Part shown: piece after piece, positions 33,833 to 45,010 of the stretch
Numbering within the stretch: the first letter of the stretch is position 1
Layout: every line of letters begins with the position of its first letter
Assembly: GCA_963680875.1 (NCBI GenBank)
Contig: OY804578.1
Location: 99,353,689-99,417,688, forward strand
Origin: Bathymodiolus brooksi
Taxonomy: Eukaryota; Mollusca; Bivalvia; Mytilida; Modiolidae
Direction of reading: 5' to 3'
DNA length: 64,000 nucleotides
Notes under the pieces: generated by a model
The model's database searches: none
Told to the model about the DNA's origin: nothing
Seen by the model: only the letters and a program-made list of their open reading frames with translations
Made by a program: the position numbers and the translations under genes

Positions 33833-35764
33833 TTATGTGTTCTTATGTCGAAAGGAGATCGCATATTTCAGTTTGTCCCAAAATAGTAGATCCCCAATTT
33901 TAAGATACGTATGGGTGGAAATACAATTTTTGAAATCAGGATCAAGGTTATCAAAACGTACATTGTCTTTGATTACAAATATTAAATGACGGTTTTTGTC
34001 TTGTAAGCTTCTATGTAGAGCAATCCGAAATTCTAGCATACACCAATCACTTTTGAGGAAGTCATTAGATACAATCAATACTGTATGATAGCTATTATGA
34101 ATGCTATTAATGATATTATCTGTAACCGCAGCCCCGACAGTAAAATCCCGATGATGAAAACACAATTTGCACGATTCTCCAGTTTCAAGTTTAGGTAAAA
34201 GCGTATGCATGACCCAGCCGACATCTGCTTCACTATAGGCGATGAATGCATCGTATTCTTTGCAATGTTTTAAATCCTGCTTGTCATGACATGGGAAGTT
34301 AATGTTCATTCGAGTGTACAATACGACCTTAATTACATTTCTGAAATAAATCAGTACGGTGGTAATTGTAAATAATGTAGTGATAACCACACCTAATATA
34401 ATAACGGGAACATTTAGTACATTTTCCTTTCTACAATTTAATTTGTCCATAGAAAGTGTTGAAATAAGCCTGTCTCTTAGTTGTACTGGATTTACACATT
34501 TGAGATATTTCAAATAGTCGTAGTGAGAAGGGAGCTTCATTGATTTGAGGTAGTTCATTGCTTCTATTGCTCTACAATCGCATAGATAAGGATTTTCATC
34601 AATATCCACTTTCACAAACTTCAGTTTTGAAAAAGAATTTATCATATTTTTCGTTAAAAATGAAATGTTATTGTATCGCATATCTATAATTCTGACCTTC
34701 GACTTAATCGAGTTATAATACCCATAGTCCTCTATTTCGGGTACAACCTGAACCCAGTTGCGAGAAAGATCCAAATATTCCATGCCAGGAAATCTCAATA
34801 GCCAGTTATTGTGCTTAAAAAGAGAGTCATATATCCCACAACTTGAAAAATTAAGAATCTTCAGATTCTGTGCATCATCCGTATATAACAATTTATTAAC
34901 TGTATTTTTTTCTAAAAATTCTGTTCCACTTATTTCGAAAATTTCAAGATATTTATACAAACATGTTTGTTTTTGGATATTGAATTGTTTGTTGTGTTCA
35001 TTTTCAATATTAGTCTGTTGTGGGAAATTATGGATATCTTCAAACTGGACATAAGTATTCCTTCGAATAATAACCACAGCATTTTCCGGTCCACACTCTG
35101 CAGCTCTTGATAAAGATGAAGTAGCTTTAGAAAGAGAATTAATATATTCCTCTACTGTCAATACTACTGTATTATTCTCCATTAATAAATATTGTACTGT
35201 GTCTCTAATGTTATCTATGTCCTTCATGGTAAATTCTCTCCTGAAATCCTTTATTATACAGTCCTTGATATGTACTCTATGCAATTTCTCAGCTCTAAAC
35301 GGCCATGGGAATCTGATATAACCACCAATACATAGTACATACAGGTCGAAAGAAATATTCAGCGAAAACAGAGATGACGTGAAATTTCTAAAATCAACAA
35401 AATTCAGACTTGAATTATCCTTTACCACGCAATCAATGTTAATAGTGTTCTCTTTATTGGCCTTCGTAGAAAAATTACACGAACGATTCCAGTTTTGCAG
35501 AAAATCAGAATCGGACATCTCACGATAAATAGTTTGTATTGTTTGATTTAGGGTAACGTTTGTATAGATCACGTTAACTCGGGGAGCATCCATGTCGACA
35601 AGATGTCTCGTGTGTACCTTAAAAGGTGATGCACCAATCTCTGTTTCTGTTGTCTGGGGGTCTACAATCGGAATCTGCAGTCCCAATTTAACTCCAATAA
35701 ACCCACAAATTGACAGGAGGGTAAGATACAATTTCATTGTAAACGGACGCATAGCTTTTAACAT
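33833..35764 (-). CDS. Toll-like receptor with short ectodomain (643 aa, intronless, intact)
   Basis: Signal peptide, N-terminal module (FRNFTSSLFSLNISFDLYVL, FPWPFRAEKLHRVHIKDC, AAECGPENA), LRRs (LKILNFSSC, MEYLDLSRNWV, VRIIDMRYNNI), LRR-CT (ENPYLCDCRAI), membrane helix about 452-474 and TIR from 504. Box 1 is YDAFIAYS, box 2 LCFHHRDFTVG (534-544), box 3 FW (628-629). The likelier start is the tenth codon (ATG at 35737-35735), because MKLYLTLLSICGF then aligns with the 41339 gene's MKFYFTLCIYL and gives a cleaner signal peptide; that would be 634 aa. It faces the plus-strand group tail to tail. Confidence 0.93.
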   Translation of the reverse strand: MLKAMRPFTMKLYLTLLSICGFIGVKLGLQIPIVDPQTTETEIGASPFKVHTRHLVDMDAPRVNVIYTNVTLNQTIQTIYREMSDSDFLQNWNRSCNFSTKANKENTINIDCVVKDNSSLNFVDFRNFTSSLFSLNISFDLYVLCIGGYIRFPWPFRAEKLHRVHIKDCIIKDFRREFTMKDIDNIRDTVQYLLMENNTVVLTVEEYINSLSKATSSLSRAAECGPENAVVIIRRNTYVQFEDIHNFPQQTNIENEHNKQFNIQKQTCLYKYLEIFEISGTEFLEKNTVNKLLYTDDAQNLKILNFSSCGIYDSLFKHNNWLLRFPGMEYLDLSRNWVQVVPEIEDYGYYNSIKSKVRIIDMRYNNISFLTKNMINSFSKLKFVKVDIDENPYLCDCRAIEAMNYLKSMKLPSHYDYLKYLKCVNPVQLRDRLISTLSMDKLNCRKENVLNVPVIILGVVITTLFTITTVLIYFRNVIKVVLYTRMNINFPCHDKQDLKHCKEYDAFIAYSEADVGWVMHTLLPKLETGESCKLCFHHRDFTVGAAVTDNIINSIHNSYHTVLIVSNDFLKSDWCMLEFRIALHRSLQDKNRHLIFVIKDNVRFDNLDPDFKNCISTHTYLKIGDLLFWDKLKYAISFRHKNT

Positions 35765-36904
35765 AAATAGATTAGATTTTAAAATGTTCCTCTTATATGC
35801 ACGACGGAACTACGATCACGGAAATGCAGTCATAATTAAAATTAAAATTCAAAAGGTTTTCCTAAAACATCATGTACTACCGTGTTTGTACAATAACAAG
35901 GGACGCGTTAAATACGGATATGTTTACATTGGGTTAATTAAAATGTTATTATGAAGATGAATTACCTGTACTTCTTGTCATAGATGATATAAAATATATT
36001 GAGGACCAGGCAAGTTTTTTAGTGTTTTAGTTTTAGTTTGAGAAAATGAATGTTTTTGAGATTGTTCTTTTTAATTGTAGCAGTAAAATAAACAACCTTC
36101 TCGTATTTTCAAATCCTGGTATTCTTGAATATTATTGATAAAAAGCCAGCTTAACATTTCCTTCAGAACATGCACTAGAACATTTCTTGATGTTATTGCT
36201 ATACTACCCATTATTACTATCAATATATGGGGAATATATACAAGACTAATATTTAGTATGAACTGCCTTTGTGGTGTACTGGTGGCATGTCCGCCTCGAG
36301 TGCGTTAAATCAAACCAAAGACTATAATATACGTTAAAGAAACCCGAATGTGGCAATCAAGACCAGACAATCCAGAGATATAGGCAACTTTGGGCACACA
36401 GCACACAGGACGAAGACAAACAAAGCACAAAAATACAACACAACACAGACAACTAAAAAGATGAGCAACACGGACCACACCAACAATCAGTGGTCAACCC
36501 AGGTGCTCGCGAAGGGTAATCAGTTCCTGCCTCTTATAAGATACCAGTCTTGTTACTCAAATAGTCAAGACGTGTTGGACACCCTTATATACAAACAAAC
36601 ATATATAACAAATATGACAAAGATCAGCCCTCCTACAAACAACTGGGAGTAAAGACGAACGGAAATCGAAACGGACATCATAACATGGAGCTAAGAAAGT
36701 AAATACACATAATAGGATGAAATGTACAACAAGAACCCAACTACGTAAAACTGGGGGCGAAGTCAAGAGACACAGAAAATATTGGGCACTAGACACTGAA
36801 CAAGACCCACCAATGAACCGCTGGTAAACTCAGGTGCTCACGAAGGGTAAGCAATTTCTTATAAGACATCCGCCGTGTTATTCATATCTATAATCAAGTC
36901 TACG
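35765..36904. other. Intergenic: repeat D copies and a SINE head
   Basis: No gene. 36250-36330 is a plus-strand SINE B head ('gtggtgtactggtggcatgt'). 36365-36545 and about 36755-36870 are minus-oriented dispersed repeat D copies ('gatgagcaacacggaccaca', 'aggtgctc.cgaagggtaa'). Confidence 0.6.
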
Positions 36905-37117
36905 TAAAAAGGAAAAGATTAATTGTCATTTGGGTATTTCTTTCTTAACGGTCAAGCAGATCGTGATGACGATCGTATATGTTTTGTAGCGATGTCCCAG
37001 GAGCAACCTAGCCTTGTTTGAGCAGCTTTTGCGGCAGCAGCTGAGCTCTATCTAGAAGATCACTGTACTGTGCACAAGCTCTAGAATAACGTATGAGTTG
37101 AGAAATGTAATCTCCGT
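36905..37117 (-). pseudogene. Reverse-transcriptase relic, downstream part
   Basis: Read on minus from 37117 this continues the relic at 39770-39347 once the inserted element and one target copy are removed: AYGDYISQLIRYSRACAQ, YSDLLDRAQLLPQKLLKQG, stop, then HHDLLD. The series matches the post-palm region of a mollusc RT family. It is dead (in-frame TAGs). Confidence 0.7.
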
Positions 37118-37126
37118 ACGCCTATG

Positions 37127-39346
37127 GGGTACCTATAAAGTGCGAAACGAAATAGAAACGAAACGAAACGAAACGAAATCAACGAAAACGAAACGAAACG
37201 AAATCAACGAAATGGAAACGAAATGAAACGAAACCAACGAAAGCAAAACGAAATAGACTGATATGAAGAAAATGGAAGGAAAAAAATAAAAGACAAAACG
37301 AAATAAAAAAAAGAAAAGAAAAGATAATTCGATTTTTTTAAATACAATAATTTTGATTAATTATAACCCATCTTGCATGTCTGTCCGTTACAGCACTCCT
37401 CACGTACATTACCCGCAACTCAATCCAAGTCGGGTTTGCTTGCCGACAAACTTTCAGAAGTTCAAATGTCATATTTTTATTTGTGTTTGTGTGTGTGTCA
37501 GTATTTATGAATTATAAAGTTTCTGGAGTGGGCATATAGAAAACAATGGGGGATATGAGGGGGTATTTTCATAGATTGGGATATTGAGAGTTCATTATTC
37601 GTCTGATTTTATTACGTTTTTCGTTTGTATTCTACATAAATTTTCCTATTCGCAAATTATTAACGACTGTCATACAAGTGGGAGGTTTGACCCACCATTT
37701 TCTTGGGAAATGCCTGTACCAAGTCGGGAATATGATAGTTGTTTTCTAGTTTCACATTTGGTCATGTCTTAGGATTAGAGAATTTGCATGTACCGATTGT
37801 ATTTATACTTGGTAACGTCTTAGGGTTAGACGAGTGGCATCTGCCTATCTGCTATCAGAACCCACCATTTTCCTGGGAAAATGCCTGTGCCAAGTCAGGA
37901 ATGTGTTGTTTTTCAGTTGTTTCGTTGATTGAAAACTCAGATGGTTGAGCTTCTTATCGGTTTTGTCTGTTTTTGTGGACTTTCCCTTTTGAGTGTGCCT
38001 TGGAGTACGGTACCATTGTTATTACCTTTATTCGGTAGTGTGCCAACAGATCTGGCGTAATGTCTTACCGTTGTTCTTTCCGAGATATACAGGGGTCAAA
38101 AAGACCCAACACTATAAACTTTTTATTTCAAATCCTATTGTTCTATTTTGAAGAACTAAAAAAAAAACCAACAGCAACATAACAGGACGTACAGTGAGCG
38201 CCCTCCTTACAGAAGAACTTCTGGAAAAAATAATGCTTGCAAAAACTAAACATAAGAAACTCTGGAAGTTTTATTGAAATCCATTCTGTTGTTTAGGAAG
38301 AGTTATGGATAACGCAACAGTATCCTCTCTCTATTGTATAGCCTTGTATGACAATTACATAGCCTTAAATGACAAAATCCAAAAGTGAAGAAATTTTAGC
38401 AAGAACTGTTAAAATGGGAAAACAAAAATAGAAGGTGCACAATGCCGTTTGGTACTAAAGAATTCATGAAATTAATGAACCTTCCCATATGGTATTAAAG
38501 ATTTCCTGTAAGATTCATTCAATTCCATCAAGTTGTTAAGGAGAAATTGTATAGGCAATGAGGGAAACACTCACAGACAAACGGACATATACTATATTCC
38601 CCCTCCCGCTGGATAGCGGGGGGTATACAAATATGTGCCGTATCAAATTTTATTAATACCGGAAAAATATTTGAAGGGGGGGGGGGGATTTGGGTTTTTT
38701 TTTTATATGAAAAGGGATCAAAGGGGAAAAAGGTAGTTTTACAAGATATGTCGATTTTTTAAAAAATTTTAAAGTTAATTTTTAATAGGATTTGTATACC
38801 TCCGCCAAAAAAAGATTGGGGTATATAGGACTTCTGCTGTCCGTTCGTTCGTTTGTCTGTCCGGTCGTCACACTTTTTCGTCTCTCCGACACACTTTTAA
38901 ATTTTGCTCGGACGGGGGTATTTATTAGTGAACTTTAACTACTGCACTTCTGTTATTTTAATTCCTCTCCTTTCAACAGATTTGACGTTGCTCTTATGAT
39001 TCCCAAATTTAAAAGAAGCCACTAAGTGAAAAGGACAGACTCCCGCTGAATAAATGCATAGTATTCTTGTTCAATGGTGATCAAATCCTGTCCTCTCCTG
39101 ATGAAAGACAGACATGTGTGGGAAGTAGTCTAGCATCGTAATTGTGAAAATAGGTTTGATTTCTTTTAGGCCCCTATTATTTTTTCTTCCATTTTCTATT
39201 TCGTTTTGTTTTCGTTGATTTCGTTTTGCTTTCGTTGGTTTCGTTTTATTTCGTTTTCATTTCGTTGATTTCGTTTCGTTTCGTTTCGTTTTTGCTGATT
39301 TCGTTTCGTTTCGTTTCTACTTTCGTTTCGCACTTTATAGGTGCCC
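37127..39346. mobile_element. 2.2-kb Mutator-like / fold-back element with long inverted repeats
   Basis: The ends are GGGTACCTATAAAGTGCG and CGCACTTTATAGGTGCCC. Arms of about 160 bp are built largely of GAAAC-type repeats (37127-37287 and 39179-39346). It is flanked by an exact 9-bp duplication ACGCCTATG (37118-37126 and 39347-39355), the size expected for Mutator-like elements. Removing it rejoins the reverse-transcriptase relic. No transposase is recognised. The interior includes a diverged copy of another dispersed repeat (37640-38020; 'ctgtcatacaagtgggaggt', 'gcctgtaccaagtcgggaat') and paired 'gggtatac' segments near 38620 and 38800. Confidence 0.88.
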
Positions 39347-39770
39347 ACGCCTATGATGCTAGAATATTGCTACTGATGAAAGGGAAGTTGACTATTGAAG
39401 ACGCAGACTTTTGAGTGTCAGTAGTATCATTTACATCAAGATCAGTTGGATAGATGAGATGAAGATAATCACCGAAATGAGAATTGTTTTGTGGCAGAAC
39501 ATCATCTATATAGAAGAAGCTGGAATTAAAGCTCTGAGCTAATTTTATATCTTTACTCTTAATGATCTCGTCATACTTTTTACTAGATTTCGAAGTGCTT
39601 TTGACAAAGTAAGACTTATCTCTACCAATAACAAGATACTGATACCTTTGTTCTTCTTTCTTCTTTGAAAACCAACGTTGAATCAATTCTTTAATACTAG
39701 ATTCTAGTAGAGTATGAGGAATTGTGATATAAGAAGAGTTTGAAGATACCAAAGGGTTAATCAGAATCTG
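39347..39770 (-). pseudogene. Reverse-transcriptase relic (YIDD core)
   Basis: The minus frame reads ILINPLVSSNSSYITIPHTL, then YQYLVIGRDKSYFV, FNSSFFYIDDVLPQNNSHFG, DYLHLIYPTDLDVNDTTDTQ, KSAS and IVNFPFISSN. YIDD is the polymerase catalytic box. Compared with the family as I remember it, two blocks are missing: about 50 residues before the SFNSSF segment and about 30 between KSAS and IVNFPF. A TAG stops it at 39353-39351. Probably a Penelope-like element. Confidence 0.65.
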
Positions 39771-40702
39771 CAAATCGAAGAAGGACAGACAACGCAATGG
39801 CCATAAGAAAAAGAGAAGGACAGACAACACAATGGCCATAAGAAAAAGAGAAGGACAGACAACACAATGGCCATAAGAAAAAGAGAAGGACAGACAACAC
39901 AATGGCCATAAGAAAAAGAGAAGGACAGACAACACAATGGCCATAAGAAAAAGAGAAGGACAGACAACACAATGGCCATAGAGAAGGACAGACAACACAA
40001 TGGCCATAAGAAAAAGAGAAGGACAGACAACACAATGGCCATAAGAAAAAGAGAAGGACAGACAACACAATGGCCATAAGAAAAGGAGAAGGACAGACAA
40101 CACAATGGCCATAAGAAAAAGAGAAGGACAGACAACACAATGGCGATAAGAAAAAGAGAAGGACAGACAACACAATGGCCATAAGAAAAAGAGAAGGACA
40201 GACAACACAATGGCCATAGAGAAGGACAGACAACACAATGGCCATAAGAAAAAGAGAAGGACAGACAACACAATGGCCATAAGAAAAAGAGAAGGACAGA
40301 CAACACAATGGCCATAAGAAAAAGAGAAGGACAGACAACACAATGGCCATAAGAAAAAGAGAAGGACAGACAACACAATAGCCATAAGAACAAGAGAAGG
40401 ACAGACAACACAATGGCCATAAGAAAAAGAGAAGGACAGACAACACAATGGCCATAAGAAAAAGAGAAGGACAGACAACACAATGGCCATAAGAAAAAGA
40501 GAAGGACAGACAACACAATGGCCATAAGAAAAAGAGAAGGACAGACAACACAATGGCCATAAGAAAAAGAGAAGGACAGACAACACAATGGCCATAAGAA
40601 AAAGAGAAGGACAGACAACACAATGGCCATAAGAACAAGAGAAGGACAGACAACACAATGGCCATAGAGAAGGACAGACAACACAATGGCCATAAGAAAA
40701 AG
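39771..40702. repeat. 35-bp minisatellite, about 27 units
   Basis: The unit contains GGACAGACAACACAATGGCC plus ATAAGAAAAAGAGAA. Four units are short because TAAGAAAAA is deleted. The unit lacks stops in all three minus frames, which produces artefactual frames of 435, 316 and 323 codons. The same unit occurs singly inside dispersed repeat D (for example 51680-51720), and repeat D sequence flanks the array on both sides. Confidence 0.95.
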
Positions 40703-41338
40703 TTCAAAAGAACGATCTACAAAACACTCCACAGAAAACTAAAGATCGAGTTACACGAACCCCACTAAAATCTGGGGGTGCTCCGGTAGGGTAAGCAGAT
40801 CCTGTTCCACTAGTGGCACCCATGGTATTACTCTAGGTACAAACCCGGTGATAAGTCATGAATGAGGAAAGGACCGGGAAGTGCTTACGACAAGTGAAAC
40901 ATATCTGTGGTTATTTGTGACACATAATATTCCATAACGGTTAACCAAGTCACTGCTGACATATACATGTACCCAATGTTAGATATCACAAATCTTCACA
41001 ATGTGTGTCACGCAGCTGGTTTCATTGCCTGTTGTATTCTTAGTGGGATGTCATGTCCAATCGTTTGTAATTGTATACATCTTTTGTTATATTTATTTTA
41101 CGTTTTACAGGTGATTTATTTCACTAATTTCTGTAATTAATATATTTCCATTGTACTAAACGAAATAAGTTGATATTAAGAATTAGCAAATTAAAATTCA
41201 TAATAGGCATCACGTTTATTTGTTATAGACATAAAATATGCTACAAAACACATGCTACACATAATACATGTACAAATTCAATATAATGTCTCTGTAAAAC
41301 CGTATTTTAAAGTCACAGTTATCATAATTTATAAACAG
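40703..41338. other. 3' flank of the 41339 receptor gene
   Basis: 40703-40835 is the remainder of a minus-oriented dispersed repeat D copy ('acgaaccccactaaaatctg', 'ggtgctccggtagggtaagc'). The rest shows no gene. AATAAA on the minus strand at 41220-41215, about 120 bases past the stop, is a candidate polyadenylation signal. Confidence 0.55.
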
Positions 41339-43294
41339 TTATTTCCCATGTCGGAACGACAATGCATATGTCAATTTGTCCCAGAACAGAAGGTCCCCAA
41401 TTTTGAGATACGTATGAGTAGATATACAAGTTTTGAAATCAGCATCAACGTTAACAAGATTTACCTCCCCTTTAATAACAATTATTAAGTGACGATTTTT
41501 GTCTTGTAAACTTTTCTCTAAAGCGGTACGAAATTCCATCATACACCATTCACTTTTTATGAAGTTGTTAGATACAACCAATATCGTATGTAAACTATTT
41601 TGAACGCTTTGATATATATTATCGGCCACTGCAGCCCCGATAATAAAATCCCTGTGATGTAGACATAATTTGAAAGACTTTCCATTTCCACCAGTTTCAA
41701 GTTTTGGCAAAGCCGTGTGCAAAACCCAATCGGCGTCTGATTCGCTGTAGGCTATAAATGCATCGTAATCTTTATCATCTGGTTCCATTTCGTCTTGTTT
41801 GTAATGACACTGACATCTAATGTTCATTCGAGTGTATAATATGACCTGAATTAAATTTCTGAAATAAATCATTACTACTGTGATTATAAACAATACAATT
41901 ATGATAATACTTAAAACAATAACAGGGATGTTAATCACTTTTTCATGGCTGCATTTTAATTCTTCTCTAGACAAACTTGAAATAATTCTTCTGTGTACAT
42001 TGACAGGACTAACACATGTCAGAGTTTTCAAATATTGATAATGATCCGGTAATGTCTTTGATTCTAGATATTTAACGATGTCAAACGTTCTGCAATCACA
42101 GTGATAAGGATTTTCTCTTATGTCTACCATAACAAATTTATGCTTTGAAAATGAATTGATCATATCTTTCGTCATTAACGAGATCTTATTGTACCGTAGA
42201 TCTATCATTCCTACTGATGACTCCGTTTTCTCATTACCATAATCACTTATATCAGGAACAAAATGAATATCATTGTATGAAAGGTCAAGGGTATGCATTA
42301 CTGGAAATCTCAAACGCCAATTATTGAGCTTGTTCAGCGCTCCATACAATCTACAATGAGATAAATTCAGAACCTTTAGATTCCAAGCTTCGTCTGTTGT
42401 AGCAATTTTATTTATTGTGATTTTCTGTATAGACACCATTCCACTAATTTCCAATGATTCTAAATATTTATACAAACACGTTTTTCTTTGTAAATTAAAG
42501 TTTATATTTTGTTTATAGATATGTTTGAAATTTTGAATGTCTTCATAATGAATCGAAATATTTCTTCGAATTATAGAAATAGCATTTTCCGGTCCACATT
42601 CTGCGGGCCTTGTTAAATGTGAGTTAAGACTAGGACGGGAATCATGTAGTTCCTTCGCAGTCGATATTATTCTGATGTTTTCCATTACAAAGTATTTTAT
42701 CGTGTCTGGAATACTCTCTATATCTGCTTTTTTAAACTCAGTCCTGAAATGCTTTATGATACAGTTCTTGATGTGAACTCGATTTAGCTTGTCGGCTCTG
42801 AAAGGCCACGGAAAACTTATATAGCCACCGACACAAATGATAAATAGATCAATTGAAATGTCCGGAACTAACTTCGATGTAAACTGTCTGAGGTCAACAA
42901 AATTCAAATTGGAACCAATTGTTACAGAGCATTCAATATTTACAGTATAATTATTTTTCTGTGAAGTCTTACACAAACTATTCCAGCTTTGAAGAAATTG
43001 AAAATCTGTCATATTATTATAATAGATAACTTGTGCTTTGCGATTTCTGGTGTAGTTCTTGAAAATCATTTTATCGTTTGGATTCTTTACGTCCAACTTC
43101 TTATTATCTATTGGAATAAGTGATCCCTCATGATGGTCTAACTGAATATCTTCCTTAGTATCTACCATCGGAATCCGTAATCCAAGCACACCACTTATCA
43201 TGGTAAGATAGATACAAAGTGTAAAATAAAATTTCATTCTAACGGATTTCAAAGCTTGAACATGAATAATTAAAAACATCATACAATCTCTCAT
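41339..43294 (-). CDS. Toll-like receptor with short ectodomain (651 aa, intronless, intact)
   Basis: N-terminal module (LRQFTSKLVPDISIDLFIIC, FPWPFRADKLNRVHIKNC, PAECGPENA), LRRs (LKVLNLSHC, MHTLDLSYNDI, VGMIDLRYNKI), LRR-CT (ENPYHCDCRTF), membrane helix about 456-478 and TIR from 510 (YDAFIAYS, LCLHHRDFIIG, LLFWDK). The probable start is codon 20 (ATG at 43237-43235): MKFYFTLCIYLTMISGVLGL makes a canonical signal peptide and aligns with the 33833 gene, giving 632 aa. TIR and LRR-CT are close to the other copies; the N-terminal 100 residues are most variable. Confidence 0.93.
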   Translation of the reverse strand: MRDCMMFLIIHVQALKSVRMKFYFTLCIYLTMISGVLGLRIPMVDTKEDIQLDHHEGSLIPIDNKKLDVKNPNDKMIFKNYTRNRKAQVIYYNNMTDFQFLQSWNSLCKTSQKNNYTVNIECSVTIGSNLNFVDLRQFTSKLVPDISIDLFIICVGGYISFPWPFRADKLNRVHIKNCIIKHFRTEFKKADIESIPDTIKYFVMENIRIISTAKELHDSRPSLNSHLTRPAECGPENAISIIRRNISIHYEDIQNFKHIYKQNINFNLQRKTCLYKYLESLEISGMVSIQKITINKIATTDEAWNLKVLNLSHCRLYGALNKLNNWRLRFPVMHTLDLSYNDIHFVPDISDYGNEKTESSVGMIDLRYNKISLMTKDMINSFSKHKFVMVDIRENPYHCDCRTFDIVKYLESKTLPDHYQYLKTLTCVSPVNVHRRIISSLSREELKCSHEKVINIPVIVLSIIIIVLFIITVVMIYFRNLIQVILYTRMNIRCQCHYKQDEMEPDDKDYDAFIAYSESDADWVLHTALPKLETGGNGKSFKLCLHHRDFIIGAAVADNIYQSVQNSLHTILVVSNNFIKSEWCMMEFRTALEKSLQDKNRHLIIVIKGEVNLVNVDADFKTCISTHTYLKIGDLLFWDKLTYALSFRHGK

Positions 43295-44629
43295 TTATAT
43301 GGTAGGTGAGAAATACGACCAAGGAAATATAATTCTAGACAGCAATTTATTTTATTCCGTAAACATCAGGAACAGTTTATATTTCACATTTAAGTCATAA
43401 CAGGATATGTTAAATTATTTTTTTTAAACAGTAGCAACATATGAAATATACAAAGTTGTAAACACCAACTTGATGGTATTGAAAGTAATTAGCAAATGCA
43501 TTACAAAATCGATACACTCGATACACATACTAAATAATACAGACGTGGTTAAAGTTGAAATCATCACTTCTAACGTGTTACGGTCGACACTATGATCGAC
43601 TTGATTAACCGTTACGGAATATCTGTGTCACAAATGAGCACAACGGATATGTTCCGTTTGTTGTAATCACATTCCGGGACTTTTCCTGATTTATGACTTT
43701 TCATCGGGTTTGTAACAAGAGTAACACAACGGGTGTCACAAATGGAGCAGGTACTGCATACACTTCCGGAGCATATGAGTTCATATCCGGTTTTTTACAT
43801 CTAGTGGGGTTCTCGTTTTTAGTTCTCTGTTGTGATTTACGCTACGACTTCCGCGTAAAAACGATGCTCTGTTCGTCTTTACTCCCATTTGCTTTGTCGG
43901 AAGTTAATGATGCTTTTGTTAACGTTATTTGTTTTTTATTTACGTATTCTGGTGTTCAACATGATTTCCATGTCAGATGATGTTAGGGTCGATTAACAGT
44001 AACACGACAGGTGTCACTAGTGGAGCAGGAACTGCTAACACTTCCGGAGGACATGAGTTTACACCCGGTTTTTTGTGGGTTTCGTGTTGCTCGATCTTCT
44101 GATTACCCCTTTGGTATCTTCAAGCTTTTCTTAGATAAATATGCGACACATGTCTAAAATAATTCTAAACTTGCATATTTACATGTACCGAGTCAATTCA
44201 TGCATTATGACATTAGTTATTTTAATTTGCGAAACGAATTGCAAACTGTAATATTAGATAATATCACCAATAAACTAAAAAGAACAAAAAAATAAAGGTC
44301 AATAAAGGGGTCATCAGAAGCCGTAAATCGAAGAAAGACAACCAATACAATTGTCAACAGAAAAAGGACAAAAGGACAAACAACGATCTACAAAACATTA
44401 CATAGAAAACTAAAGATTGAGCAACACGAACCAAATAAACAAAAACAAAATCCAGAGGTTAACTCAGGTGCTCCGGAAGGGAAGACATTGGTCATTGGTT
44501 GTGTAAACAGGGTCATTACAATCTGATCGACTGAATGTTCTGGTTACTGTGAATTCGAACTGTTTTTATGTACAATTTACCAAAATGCTAACATATAAAA
44601 AGGATCATATATGGATAATCGTCGAAAAT
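43295..44629. other. Intergenic: dispersed repeat D copies
   Basis: 43683-43985 and 43986-44135 are plus-oriented repeat D copies ('acgggtgtcacaaatggagc', 'cgtgttgctcgatcttctga'). 44310-44490 is a minus-oriented one ('gattgagcaacacgaaccaa'). No coding exon is supported; the 95-codon frame at 43693 is repeat sequence. Confidence 0.6.
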
Positions 44630-45010
44630 TCGAACCACACCTGTGGTTTAATGGTTAGCGTGCTCGCCTCGAGTGCATTAGATCGTGGGTTCGAGCCCCG
44701 ATCGGGTCAAACGAAAGACTATAAAATTGGTATTTGTTGCTTCTCCGCTAAGCACGCATCATTAATGAGAAAGAGCAAAGACTGGTTGGTTCGGAATCAG
44801 GATAATGTGTCCGAGTGGGGCGACATGTCTTCCAGTGGACAGTTGTTTCAGTGAGCTAGCACTAATAAATCCAACAACTAAGCGTGTTGGTCTAGTACAA
44901 AGCGGACCTCATTATCATCTCATTGAACATTAACTTGTTCTCGCCATGATATAGCTAAAAATAATGGCTGAGTTGGCGTTAAGCAACAATCAATCAATCA
45001 ATCAACCAAT
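44630..45010 (+). repeat. Full-length tRNA-derived SINE (family B reference copy)
   Basis: Head 'ggtttaatggttagcgtgct' carries a pol III box A (TGGTTAGCGTGC) and box B (GGTTCGAGCC). It continues through 'gattggttcggaatcaggat'-like body and 'gtgttggtctagtacaaagc', and ends in an (ATCA)n tail at about 44985-45010. The most complete copy in the window. Confidence 0.85.

Noticed and set aside
39771..40702. Possible CRISPR array (regular short repeats)
   Set aside because: Units are directly adjacent with no unique spacers, and the context is a eukaryotic genome. The same applies to 48861-50335.
39351..40732. Long minus-strand frames of 435, 316 and 323 codons
   Set aside because: They are three frames of one 35-bp tandem repeat with no stops; only the downstream part of the longest (39351-39770) has protein character, and that is a retroelement relic.
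44630..44720. tRNA gene
   Set aside because: Box A and box B are present, but the sequence continues into a SINE body and (ATCA)n tail and recurs many times in the window.
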